Assembly: GCF_000145035.1 (NCBI RefSeq) | Contig: NC_014387.1 | Span: 1,248,276 to 1,312,275, forward strand | Reading direction: 5' to 3' | Source: Butyrivibrio proteoclasticus B316 | GTDB taxonomy: Bacteria > Bacillota > Clostridia > Lachnospirales > Lachnospiraceae | DNA: 64,000 nucleotides | Shown here: piece after piece, positions 54,097 through 62,268 of the stretch | Layout: each line of letters opens with the position of its first letter | How positions within the stretch are numbered: position 1 is the first letter of the stretch | Made by a program: the position numbers and the translations under genes | Notes under the pieces: generated by a model | The model's input: only the letters and a program-made list of their open reading frames with translations | The model's database searches: none | Told to the model about the DNA's origin: nothing

Positions 54097-54756
54097 TCAA
54101 AGGTTATATTTTGCTGCGATGAGAGGAGCAACCTTTGATGAACCGATACGGCTGCATCCAGCCTCTGCATAAGCAAGTGCATCCTCGATTGTTCTGATAC
54201 CGCCGGCAGCCTTGATCTTAACATCAGGACCGATGTGCTTTTTGAAAAGCTCGATGTCAGCAAGTGTAGCACCGGCTGAACCAAAGCCTGTAGATGTCTT
54301 GATGTAATCAGCCTTAACCTCTGTGACGATCTTGCAAAGCTCGATCTTTTCCTCTTCAGTGAGGTAGCAAGTCTCGATGATTACTTTAAGGAGCTTGTCA
54401 CCGCAAGCTTCGCGGATCATCTTAAGCTCTTTTCTTACTTCATCATATCTGTGATTCTTGACATCACTGATATTAACTACTGTGTCAATCTCTTCAGCAC
54501 CGTCAGCGATTGAATCCTGAGCTTCAACTACCTTGGAGTGAGCTGAGTTATATCCAAGAGGGAAACCAATAACTGTGCAAAGTTTTAAGTTATCGCCATA
54601 CTTGTCGTGAACTCTCTTTAAGTAAGCCTGAGGAATACAAACTGTAGCTGTGCCATATTTAACAGCCTCGTCGCAAAGAGAAACTATATCTTCCCATGTA
54701 GCATTAGCCTGGAGCTGTGTGTGATCAATAAGTTTTAAAATATCCTTTTCTTCCAT
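54097..54756 (-). CDS. deoC: Deoxyribose-phosphate aldolase
   Basis: The 219-residue Class I aldolase cleaves 2-deoxyribose 5-phosphate to acetaldehyde and glyceraldehyde 3-phosphate. Motifs are LIDHTQLQANATWEDI at the start, CTVIGFPLGYN, the proton-relay region VIIETCYLTEEEK and the Schiff-base lysine in ADYIKTSTGFG. It stands alone, without deoB, deoD or pyrimidine phosphorylase nearby. RBS GGAG precedes the ATG. Confidence 0.95.
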   Translation of the reverse strand: MEEKDILKLIDHTQLQANATWEDIVSLCDEAVKYGTATVCIPQAYLKRVHDKYGDNLKLCTVIGFPLGYNSAHSKVVEAQDSIADGAEEIDTVVNISDVKNHRYDEVRKELKMIREACGDKLLKVIIETCYLTEEEKIELCKIVTEVKADYIKTSTGFGSAGATLADIELFKKHIGPDVKIKAAGGIRTIEDALAYAEAGCSRIGSSKVAPLIAAKYNL

Positions 54757-54870
54757 TTTCGGATCTCCTTCATATAAATTTGCATATGTCAGGTTAACAT
54801 TGCTTCATTTAAATCTAGAACATTATAGCACATAAAATGTCAATCATCATAATAGTAAGATACTTTTTCG

Positions 54871-54898
54871 TTGCAAGATAGTTTCTCTGTGATACAAT
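54871..54898 (+). promoter_or_regulatory. SigA-type promoter of the aminopeptidase P gene
   Basis: -35 TTGCAA (54871-54876) and -10 TACAAT (54893-54898) have a 16-base spacer. A GACACA/TGTGTC stem lies in the leader near 54915-54932; it has no T-tract and may only stabilise the RNA. Confidence 0.55.
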
Positions 54899-54971
54899 TT
54901 GTGATAGATTGTTTGACACACTTTTTTGTGTCTTTAGACAAAATAGATTTTGTAAAGGAGACTAATAAGCA

Positions 54972-56795
54972 ATGTCTAGTGAGAATGTTGTTATAAAAGA
55001 CAGACTATCTAAGCTTCGTGCGAAGATGGCTGAATACGGTATTGATTATTACATGATGCCTACATCTGATTTCCACAATTCAGAGTATTCTGCAGACTTT
55101 TTTAAGGTAAGAGAGTATTTCTGCGGATTTGACGGATCAAACGGAACACTTGTTGTCGGTCAGGATTTTGCCGGCATGTGGACAGATGGAAGATACTTTA
55201 TCCAGGCTGAGAACCAGATGAAGGGCACAGGGGTAGAACTCTATAAGATGATGAATCCCGGTGTTCCTACAATTGAAGAGTATCTTTTCCAGAATATGAA
55301 AGAGGGACAGACTCTTGGCTTTGACGGAAGAGTTGTTTCAACAAGTATTGGAGAGAAGCTGGAGAAAAAACTATCTGCCAAGAAGATCAGTCTCAAGATA
55401 GATAAGGATCTTGCTGAAGAAGTATGGACAGACAGACCTGCACTTCCATGTCATGACATGTATGTTCTTCCGGATGAACTTTGCGGAAAGAGCTTTGGAG
55501 AGAAGCTTTCAGATGTCAGAGAGGCCATGAAGAAGGTTAATGCCAAGGCACATCTTTTGTCAAAACTTGATGATATCTGCTGGCTTACAAATATTCGTGG
55601 TAATGATGTGGAGTGCAACCCTGTAATCCTTGCTTATGCATATATTACTATGGATAAGTTTATTCTCTTTGTTCAGGATAAAGAGGTAACAGATGAAGCG
55701 AGAGCTTATTGCGATAAGGTGGGCATCGAACTTAAGGATTACCATGAGATCATGAGCTTTATTTCAGGTGCTTCTTTTGATGGAGATGTTCTCTACGATA
55801 AGAGAAACACAAACTTCCTTACCTATAAGACTTTGTCTGCCAAGGCTGATGAGCTTAAGGTAGCGCTTGTTAACAAGAAAGATCCTACTGAGCTTATGAA
55901 GGCTGTCAAGAATGACACTGAGCTTAAGAATATCAGGGAAGTATATCTTAGAGACAGTGCTAAGCTTACTGAGTTTATCTATTGGGTTAAACATAACGTT
56001 GGCAAGGTAGAGATGACTGAGTATACAGCAGCAGAGAAGCTTGATTCAATGAGAGCTGAACTTCCGGGCTTTATTGAGCTTTCTTTCCCTACTATCAGTG
56101 CATATAATGCCAACGCAGCTATGGCTCATTATGAAGCTACCAAGGATAATGCGGCAGAAGTTAAGGCTCAGGGAATGCTCCTTGTAGATTCAGGCGGAAC
56201 ATACATGGGCGGAACAACTGATGTTACCAGAACTATTGTAGTTGGAGAGATTTCCGATGAGATCAAGAAGCACTATACAGCTACTGTAGCCGGAATGCTT
56301 CAGATGGCTGATGCTCTTTTCCTTGAAGGTTGCACTGGCAGAAACCTTGATGTTTATGCGAGAAGACCACTTTGGGATATAGGAATTGATTACAACCACG
56401 GAACAGGACATGGCATCGGTTATATTCTTAATGTACATGAGGGACCTCACAGCCTCAGATGGAGATATGCAGAAGGCGTTTCAGAAGCAGTCCTTGAGCC
56501 CGGTATGATTGTATCTGATGAGCCTGGTGTTTACATCGAGGGCAGTCATGGTATCCGTATTGAGAATATCATTGAGGTTGTTGAGCGCTCAGAGAATGAG
56601 TATGGCAAGTTCCTTGGATTTGACCATCTTACATACGCTCCAATTGATCTTGAGGCTATTGACACCCGCTATATGAAGCCTGAACATGTTGAGCTTTTGA
56701 ATAAGTACCACAAGATGGTTTATGATAAGGTAAGTCCTCTTATTCAGGATGAAGCTGTTAAGGAATGGCTCAAGGAAGCTACCAGAGCAATTTGA
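54972..56795 (+). CDS. Xaa-Pro aminopeptidase (M24B, aminopeptidase P)
   Basis: The 607-residue protein has the three-domain layout of eukaryote-type aminopeptidase P, common in Clostridia. The metal ligands of the pita-bread domain are visible: Asp in LLVDSGGTYMGGTTDVTRT (two Asp), His in GHGIGYILNVHEG, Glu in EPGVYIEG and Glu in IRIENI. It removes N-terminal residues that precede proline, in the cytoplasm. A RBS of the AAAGGAG type precedes ATG 54972. It is monocistronic, with the 6S RNA gene downstream. Confidence 0.93.
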   Translation: MSSENVVIKDRLSKLRAKMAEYGIDYYMMPTSDFHNSEYSADFFKVREYFCGFDGSNGTLVVGQDFAGMWTDGRYFIQAENQMKGTGVELYKMMNPGVPTIEEYLFQNMKEGQTLGFDGRVVSTSIGEKLEKKLSAKKISLKIDKDLAEEVWTDRPALPCHDMYVLPDELCGKSFGEKLSDVREAMKKVNAKAHLLSKLDDICWLTNIRGNDVECNPVILAYAYITMDKFILFVQDKEVTDEARAYCDKVGIELKDYHEIMSFISGASFDGDVLYDKRNTNFLTYKTLSAKADELKVALVNKKDPTELMKAVKNDTELKNIREVYLRDSAKLTEFIYWVKHNVGKVEMTEYTAAEKLDSMRAELPGFIELSFPTISAYNANAAMAHYEATKDNAAEVKAQGMLLVDSGGTYMGGTTDVTRTIVVGEISDEIKKHYTATVAGMLQMADALFLEGCTGRNLDVYARRPLWDIGIDYNHGTGHGIGYILNVHEGPHSLRWRYAEGVSEAVLEPGMIVSDEPGVYIEGSHGIRIENIIEVVERSENEYGKFLGFDHLTYAPIDLEAIDTRYMKPEHVELLNKYHKMVYDKVSPLIQDEAVKEWLKEATRAI

Positions 56796-56868
56796 TAATA
56801 TTTTAAACATTAATATTTTCAGCATTGTTTAGCAAAATAAAATTAGTGTGAAATATGGCCTGAGCCCC

Positions 56869-56896
56869 TTGAAAAATAGGAGACTATGGCTATAAT
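56869..56896 (+). promoter_or_regulatory. SigA-type promoter of the 6S RNA gene
   Basis: -35 TTGAAA (56869-56874) and a perfect -10 TATAAT (56891-56896) are separated by 16 bases. Transcription would begin near 56903, just before the 5' arm of the 6S terminal stem. Confidence 0.7.
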
Positions 56897-56902
56897 AAAG
56901 GT

Positions 56903-57115
56903 ATAAAAGAACTACAGGTTAGTTCTCCTGGGATGTCCGACAACTCCTGTGTAATTTGAACCTACATTACTTTAAACGGGACTCCTACATCATCATTTTT
57001 GATGTCACACCTTCGGCCCTGCGCATGCGCAGACCAGCTATGGGAGAGGAAGGCAGAGATTATGGTTGCGGTAACCCACCTGGCGTCAGCTAGGAGTCAA
57101 ATAACAGGAACCGGC
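56903..57115 (+). ncRNA. ssrS: 6S RNA (SsrS)
   Basis: About 200 bases fold like 6S RNA, which binds the RNA polymerase housekeeping holoenzyme. The terminal stem pairs CTCCT (56925-56929) with AGGAG (57092-57096) and GATGTC (56932-56937) with GGCGTC (57082-57087), with GGTT/AACC as an outer extension. The 3' side keeps a small hairpin GGTTGCGGTAACC followed by CACCTGGCGTC, the same order as E. coli 6S. A CTGCGCATGCGCAG hairpin lies in the apical part. An alternative stem GACTCCTA/TAGGAGTC (56980/57091) is also possible. Ends are approximate. Confidence 0.75.
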
Positions 57116-57139
57116 ATTTTGGGAATTCTTTTGGAAAAT

Positions 57140-57167
57140 AAAGCAGTCATGTAAATGGCTGCTTTTT
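57140..57167 (+). terminator. Terminator after 6S RNA
   Basis: AAAGCAGTCAT pairs with ATGGCTGCTTT (one G-U pair) around a GTAA tetraloop, followed by a run of T. It lies 18 bases before the YihY gene. Confidence 0.82.
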
Positions 57168-57184
57168 CCATGTGAGGAGAAAAT

Positions 57185-58102
57185 ATGAACATTAAGACTG
57201 CGCTTTTTGCTCTTGCAAGAGACTTTTCAGTCAGAATGCAAAAAAAGAATATGCAATCTTATGCCAGTAGTACGGCGTTTTTTCTTATTGTGTCTCTTAT
57301 TCCTATGCTGATTCTTTTATCATCAGTACTCCCTTACACATCACTTACAGAAGAGGATCTTGTACGTGTAATGGTGGAACTGACTCCGGATTTTGCCGAT
57401 GATATTATGGTCAGGATCGTCGGGGAGGCCTATGAACAGTCAGTTGCAGTTTTTTCAATTTCGGCTGTGGCTTCTATCTGGACAGGGGCGCTTGGAATGC
57501 TGGCACTTATCAGAGGGCTTAATATTATTTACGATGTAGATGAGCGTCGTAATTATTTTTACCTGAGACTGATAGCAGCCTTTTATACAATCGCCATGAT
57601 AGTTATCGTTCTTATAATGCTTGTGATAATGGTCTTTGGCGATTTCGTCAAACAACTGATCATGAACGCATATCCCCACGTATGGACGGCCATATCATTC
57701 TTTGTGAATTTCAAGTTTATAATGGTCATTGGAATAGCAACATTTGCTTTTGCTATGATCTATACCTTTATTCCAAGTGCCAGAATGAAATTTATATATC
57801 AGCTTCCGGGAGCTCTTTTTTCAGCTATTGTCTGGTATGTCTTTTCATGGCTTTTTTCTTTATATGTGAGCCTTCCTGATACCTATTCGATATACGGAAG
57901 TCTTGCGACACCTGTTATTATGATGTTCTGGCTGTATTTTTGTATTTATATTTTCCTGATTGGGGCTTTTATAAACAGATTTTTCCATCCGGCTGTTAAG
58001 GTGCTATACGATGATCACCACAAAAACAGAGTAAGGAAAAATGCCAAGAAAAAGAGTACAAAGGTAATCAGGAAGCATAAAGATAATTATGAATTTAGAT
58101 AA
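57185..58102 (+). CDS. YihY/BrkB-family membrane protein
   Basis: The 305-residue protein has six predicted helices and the YihY/virulence-factor BrkB pattern: YASSTAFFLIVSLIPMLILL near residue 25, then SIWTGALGMLALIRGLNIIYDVDERRNY (read in part: MLALIRGLNIIYDVDE) and a basic tail (KNRVRKNAKKKSTKV). These proteins were once misnamed RNase BN; the function is unknown, with transporter roles suggested. RBS GAGGAG precedes ATG 57185. Confidence 0.85.
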   Translation: MNIKTALFALARDFSVRMQKKNMQSYASSTAFFLIVSLIPMLILLSSVLPYTSLTEEDLVRVMVELTPDFADDIMVRIVGEAYEQSVAVFSISAVASIWTGALGMLALIRGLNIIYDVDERRNYFYLRLIAAFYTIAMIVIVLIMLVIMVFGDFVKQLIMNAYPHVWTAISFFVNFKFIMVIGIATFAFAMIYTFIPSARMKFIYQLPGALFSAIVWYVFSWLFSLYVSLPDTYSIYGSLATPVIMMFWLYFCIYIFLIGAFINRFFHPAVKVLYDDHHKNRVRKNAKKKSTKVIRKHKDNYEFR

Positions 58103-58194
58103 TCTGTAAAAATGCGTTATAATATGATGTAGGTGTCAAAAGATTTTTAGGCACCATAATATATGGATCTACTCATGATGAGATGGAGGTACAT

Positions 58195-59343
58195 ATGAAA
58201 ATCGGTAAGAATCTGCCCAAAAAGAAATGGGTATCGTATACAATAGCTACATGTTCAGCTGTTATTCTGTATATGATACTATCTAACTTTTCGAGCATAA
58301 CTGAAGGATTTGGATCACTTTATGGCTACATCAAGCCTGTTGTGAGCGGTATGATAGTGGCTTATATTTTCAATCCGCTTTCCAAGGTTTTTAATGATAA
58401 AGTGTTCAGAAAAATGAAAAATGAGAGTGCCAAGTGGAAGCTTTCTGTTTGCTGTACGATCATTGTGATCGTTCTTGCCGTTGTTTTACTCTTTGTTGCA
58501 CTTATTCCTCAGCTTGCAGACAGTATCAGTACATTTGTGAGTAATGTGGACGGATATGTAGCCACTACTCAGGGAGTACTAAGAGACCTTGAGAAGAATG
58601 ATACTACAGGTTTGTTTAGCGGAGAACTTGGCGCGTTGGCATCATTTACCGACAAGATCCTGGATAAGATTGGCGAATATTTCTCTAATAATGTCGGAAA
58701 TGTTGTAACTACCTCAGCCAGCATAGGTAAGAGTGTGTTTGACGCTGTGATTGCTTTTATTCTTGCGATTTATCTTTTACTCGATAAGACGAGACTTAAA
58801 AATGGATTTGCCAGATTTACCAGACTTATCATGAAGCCTGAGAACCATGAGAATGTAGCAATCTTTTTAGACAGATGTAATAGCATTATTATCAGATATA
58901 TCAGCTTTGATATCGTAGAGGGAATAATTGTAGGAGCAGTGAATCTGATATTTATGCTGATTGCAGGAATGCCTTATTCAGTACTTATTTCTGTAATAGT
59001 AGGAGTAACTAACCTCGCACCGACTTTTGGACCTATTGTTGGATGCGTTATCGGAGCGTTTATCCTTGTTCTGGTCAACCCATGGTATGCGGTTGCATTT
59101 ATAGCATTTACAATAGTTCTTCAGACTATAGATGGCTATATCCTTAAGCCAAGACTATTTGGTGAAAGTCTTGGAGTTTCTCCTCTGATGATACTGATAG
59201 CAATTGTTGTAGGAGGAAGGCTGTTTGGCGTTGTGGGAATTCTTTTGGCTATTCCTTTTGCGGCTATCATTGATTTCGTTTGGAGGGATTATGTCCTAAA
59301 AAAACTTGAGGAAAGACACGCAAAGGTTTATCATAATAAGTAG
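58195..59343 (+). CDS. AI-2E family transporter-like membrane protein
   Basis: The 382-residue protein matches the AI-2E (PerM/TqsA/YdiK) family: about eight helices, a large extracytoplasmic or cytoplasmic segment between helices 3 and 4 (residues 110-180), and the C-terminal pore signature LAPTFGPIVGCVIGAFI with SPLMILIAIVVGGRLFG. Roles proposed for members include autoinducer-2 export and Na+/H+ or other exchange; none can be assigned. ATG 58195 with RBS GGAGG is preferred over in-frame ATG 58183. A 71-aa gene follows 35 bases later. Confidence 0.87.
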   Translation: MKIGKNLPKKKWVSYTIATCSAVILYMILSNFSSITEGFGSLYGYIKPVVSGMIVAYIFNPLSKVFNDKVFRKMKNESAKWKLSVCCTIIVIVLAVVLLFVALIPQLADSISTFVSNVDGYVATTQGVLRDLEKNDTTGLFSGELGALASFTDKILDKIGEYFSNNVGNVVTTSASIGKSVFDAVIAFILAIYLLLDKTRLKNGFARFTRLIMKPENHENVAIFLDRCNSIIIRYISFDIVEGIIVGAVNLIFMLIAGMPYSVLISVIVGVTNLAPTFGPIVGCVIGAFILVLVNPWYAVAFIAFTIVLQTIDGYILKPRLFGESLGVSPLMILIAIVVGGRLFGVVGILLAIPFAAIIDFVWRDYVLKKLEERHAKVYHNK

Positions 59344-59378
59344 GGTTACATAACACTCTTTATGGGGGTAATAGAATT

Positions 59379-59594
59379 ATGGATTTTGTTAAAGTAGTTG
59401 ATACTGCTGTTGGTTTTTGCAAGGATCAGATAAACAAGGCCATGGACTTATGGGACAGCTTTGATGAAGATCAGAAGAAGCTGCTAATTGGTTGCGCAGT
59501 TTGTGTAGTAGCAGTAATTGCTGTTGCAGGAATTGCTTATGGACTTGGGAAGGCTCAAGGGAAGAGGATTGCCCTTGAGGAAGAAGATTTCTAG
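59379..59594 (+). CDS. Hypothetical small membrane protein, 71 aa
   Basis: A single helix (residues 35-55: LLIGCAVCVVAVIAVAGIAY) is preceded by a charged amphipathic N-terminus and followed by a short acidic tail (ALEEEDF). A GGGGG site lies ten bases before ATG. It follows the AI-2E-family gene closely, so the two are likely co-transcribed. It is YtxH-like in size, but no family is recognised. A strong terminator follows. Confidence 0.6.
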   Translation: MDFVKVVDTAVGFCKDQINKAMDLWDSFDEDQKKLLIGCAVCVVAVIAVAGIAYGLGKAQGKRIALEEEDF

Positions 59595-59607
59595 GATTAT
59601 ATAGAGT

Positions 59608-59636
59608 GGCATCTGCACTGAGTGCAGATGCCCTTT
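59608..59636 (+). terminator. Terminator after the 71-aa gene
   Basis: GGCATCTGCACT and AGTGCAGATGCC form a perfect 12-bp stem with a single-base or strained loop, followed by CTTTT. Confidence 0.82.
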
Positions 59637-59690
59637 TGCGTCTATGGAGCTGCATTATGTAACTGATAATTAATTGTTAAGAGGATTATT

Positions 59691-60779
59691 ATGAAGAAAA
59701 TACTGAAAATACTTGGAGCCGTTTTACTTGTTGCAGTTTTTGTTGTCGTAACGCTTGTAGCTTATCTGACAATAGATGAGTACAAGCCCGAAGCTGTAGA
59801 ACAGGTCGAAATCATAGGAACAGCAGGAAATCCGACTGTTACCGGCAAGGAGTATACTTTTGCGACATGGAATATAGGCTATGGAGCCCTTGGAGATAAT
59901 GCTGACTTCTTCATGGACGGCGGCAAAATGGTATATAGCGCAGATGAATCAAGGGTCAGGGAAAATTTGTCAGAAATTGCCAAACGTGTTGACGCTATAA
60001 ATCCTGATTTCCTTGTGATGCAGGAGCTGGACAGGAATTCTTCCAGATCATATTTTATTGATGAACTTGAGAGATTAAAGAGTGAGGGTGAATCTGATGT
60101 ATTTAAGTATCAGAGCAGCTTTGCTCCAAACTTTAATGTTTCTTTTGTTCCTCTTCCTGTGCCTCCAATCGGACGTGTTCTTGCAGGAGAGACTACCTAC
60201 TCTTCTCATGAAACAAGCCTTGCTGAGAGGGTTGCACTACCATGTCCCTTCAAGTGGCCGCTAAGGACCTTTAATCTTAAGAGATGTCTTCTTGTGACAA
60301 GATATCCTGTTGAAGAATCGGACAGAGAGCTTGTAATTATTAACCTTCATCTTGAAGCCTATGACTCCGGAGAAGGTAAGATTGCACAGACTAACATGTT
60401 AAAAGAACTTATGGATAATGAAGTTGCAAAGGGAAACTACATAATTGTAGCAGGCGACTTTAACCAGACATTTTCTAATATAGATTTATCAAAATATCCT
60501 GTGCTTGAAGGAAAATGGGAAGCCGGAATAATCAATACAGAAGATTTTAGCAGTACATTCAGTTTTCTGTATGATGATACTTATCCTACGTGCAGATCTC
60601 TTGACAGAGTGCTTATAGATGCAGAGGATAAGAGCCCTGAGAGTTTTCAGTACTACATGCTCGATGGATGTATAGTTTCCGACAATATTCAGGTTAATCA
60701 TGTTGAAACAATTAATACTGAATTTAAGTGTTCAGATCATAATCCTGTTGTAGTAAAATTTGTTCTGAAAAGTGAGTAA
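59691..60779 (+). CDS. Endonuclease/exonuclease/phosphatase (EEP) family protein, membrane-anchored
   Basis: The 362-residue protein has an N-terminal signal anchor (about residues 5-25), so the catalytic part faces outside. The EEP-fold motifs are visible: FATWNIGYGALG, MQELDRN, NLHLEAYDSG, VAGDFNQ and CSDHNPVVVKF. In bacteria these include nucleases, sphingomyelinases and phosphoinositide-like phosphatases; substrate unknown. It is a single gene; RBS GAGGA lies nine bases upstream of ATG. Confidence 0.87.
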   Translation: MKKILKILGAVLLVAVFVVVTLVAYLTIDEYKPEAVEQVEIIGTAGNPTVTGKEYTFATWNIGYGALGDNADFFMDGGKMVYSADESRVRENLSEIAKRVDAINPDFLVMQELDRNSSRSYFIDELERLKSEGESDVFKYQSSFAPNFNVSFVPLPVPPIGRVLAGETTYSSHETSLAERVALPCPFKWPLRTFNLKRCLLVTRYPVEESDRELVIINLHLEAYDSGEGKIAQTNMLKELMDNEVAKGNYIIVAGDFNQTFSNIDLSKYPVLEGKWEAGIINTEDFSSTFSFLYDDTYPTCRSLDRVLIDAEDKSPESFQYYMLDGCIVSDNIQVNHVETINTEFKCSDHNPVVVKFVLKSE

Positions 60780-60788
60780 AATTGTATA

Positions 60789-60802
60789 TGAAAACGTTTA
60801 AG
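60789..60802 (+). promoter_or_regulatory. Near-match catabolite-responsive (cre) site upstream of PPi-PFK
   Basis: TGAAAACGTTTAAG fits TGWAANCGNTNWCA at 12 of 14 positions, including the CG core. It lies 78 bases before the PPi-PFK start. It could bind a CcpA-type regulator. Confidence 0.35.
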
Positions 60803-60879
60803 TTTTGATTGAGCTTAGACGATTTTTCACATATACTAAATATAAGGTATTTTTATTACTTGAAAGGGGACAGGAGTTA

Positions 60880-62139
60880 ATGGTACAGAAAAAGAAACGT
60901 AATGTTATTGTTGGACAGTCGGGAGGTCCTACAGCAGCTATCAACTCATCTCTTGCGGGAGTTTATAGGACTGCGATCGATCGTGGATACCAGAAGGTAT
61001 ATGGTATGATCCATGGTGTTCAAGGCCTTATGGAAGGAAGATATGTAGACCTTTCTGATCATATTCAGAGTGGACTTGATATCGAACTCTTGAAGAGAAC
61101 ACCATCTGCATATTTGGGGTCATGCAGATATAAGCTTCCTGAGATTTTCGAGAGTAAAGAGATATACGAGAAGATATTCGAAATCCTCGTTAAGTTGGAA
61201 ATCGATTGCTTCATTTACATCGGTGGTAACGACTCTATGGATACCATCAAGAAACTTTCCGACTATGCTATCATCACAGGATCTGACATTAGATTTGTTG
61301 GATGTCCTAAGACAATTGATAATGATCTGGCTCTGACAGATCATACTCCCGGATATGGCTCAGCAGCCAAGTATATCGGAACATCAGTTAAGGAGATCAT
61401 CAGAGATAGCTGGTCACTGGAAACAACTAGCGGCCAGGTAATTATTGTAGAGGTAATGGGTAGAAACGCAGGCTGGTTAACAGGTGCGACAGCTCTTGCC
61501 AAGGGCGAGGACTGTGACGGACCTGATGCAATCTATCTTCCTGAGCTTCCATTCGATATGGATGCATTTATCAAGAAGATCAAGTCTTTGCTTAAGAACA
61601 AAGCTTCAGTTGTTGTTGCGGTTTCTGAGGGTATCAGAACCAAGGATGGCAAATATGTCAGTGAGCTTGGCAACAGCATAGAATATGTAGATGCTTTTGG
61701 ACACAAGCAGCTAACCGGAACAGCCAGATATCTTTGCGAAGTTGTTTCTCAGGAATGCGGTTGTAAGACTCGTGCCATTGAGCTTTCAACTCTTCAGAGA
61801 GCAGCAAGCCATTGTGCAAGCCGTGTAGATATCCTCGAAGCTTATGAAGTTGGCGGTGCTGCCATGAAGGCTGCAGATGAGGGCGACAGCGGCAAGATGG
61901 TAGTTATTGAGAGACTATCCGATGATCCTTATCAGGCAGGAACTGAGGTTAAGGATGTTCATAAGATTGCTAATGACGAGCGTACAGTTCCGAGAGATTG
62001 GATCAACAAGGATGGTACATATGTTACTAACGAATTTATCACCTACGTAAGACCTCTTATTCAGGGTGATGTTGGACCTATCATGGTTGATGGTATTCCA
62101 AGACATTTGTACAGACCTGGTTTCCAGGATCTTCTTTGA
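60880..62139 (+). CDS. Pyrophosphate-dependent 6-phosphofructokinase
   Basis: The 419-residue protein carries the diagnostic PPi-type loops: GGNDSMDT in place of the GGDGS loop of ATP-PFK, putting Asp where Gly would allow ATP, and CPKTIDNDL with Lys where ATP-PFK has Gly. The catalytic base is in TIDND, and VEVMGRNAGWL and LGHLQRGG-like STLQRAASHC segments follow. It phosphorylates fructose 6-phosphate with pyrophosphate. ATG 60880 (RBS CAGGAG) is chosen. This is a single-gene unit with a downstream terminator. Confidence 0.92.
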   Translation: MVQKKKRNVIVGQSGGPTAAINSSLAGVYRTAIDRGYQKVYGMIHGVQGLMEGRYVDLSDHIQSGLDIELLKRTPSAYLGSCRYKLPEIFESKEIYEKIFEILVKLEIDCFIYIGGNDSMDTIKKLSDYAIITGSDIRFVGCPKTIDNDLALTDHTPGYGSAAKYIGTSVKEIIRDSWSLETTSGQVIIVEVMGRNAGWLTGATALAKGEDCDGPDAIYLPELPFDMDAFIKKIKSLLKNKASVVVAVSEGIRTKDGKYVSELGNSIEYVDAFGHKQLTGTARYLCEVVSQECGCKTRAIELSTLQRAASHCASRVDILEAYEVGGAAMKAADEGDSGKMVVIERLSDDPYQAGTEVKDVHKIANDERTVPRDWINKDGTYVTNEFITYVRPLIQGDVGPIMVDGIPRHLYRPGFQDLL

Positions 62140-62156
62140 TATTGAATTAGCAAGTG

Positions 62157-62195
62157 ACCATGGGCTACCAGTTTAAGGTAGTCCATGGTTTTTTC
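62157..62195 (+). terminator. Terminator after PPi-PFK
   Basis: ACCATGGGCTACC pairs with GGTAGTCCATGGT (one G-U pair) and is followed by six T residues. Confidence 0.87.
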
Positions 62196-62268
62196 ATATG
62201 ATATTAAAACGCTCCGTTGAGGATGCGTACTTGCGTGCGACATTCTTTTATATTGAGGCAATAATAAT

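Noticed and set aside
54915..54932. GACACA/TGTGTC stem in the aminopeptidase leader as a terminator
   Set aside because: Only six base pairs without a usable T-tract in the right place; noted with the promoter instead.
56980..57098. M-box or other metabolite riboswitch in front of YihY
   Set aside because: The stem and hairpin order fit 6S RNA better, a terminator separates it from the gene, and the conserved M-box blocks are missing.
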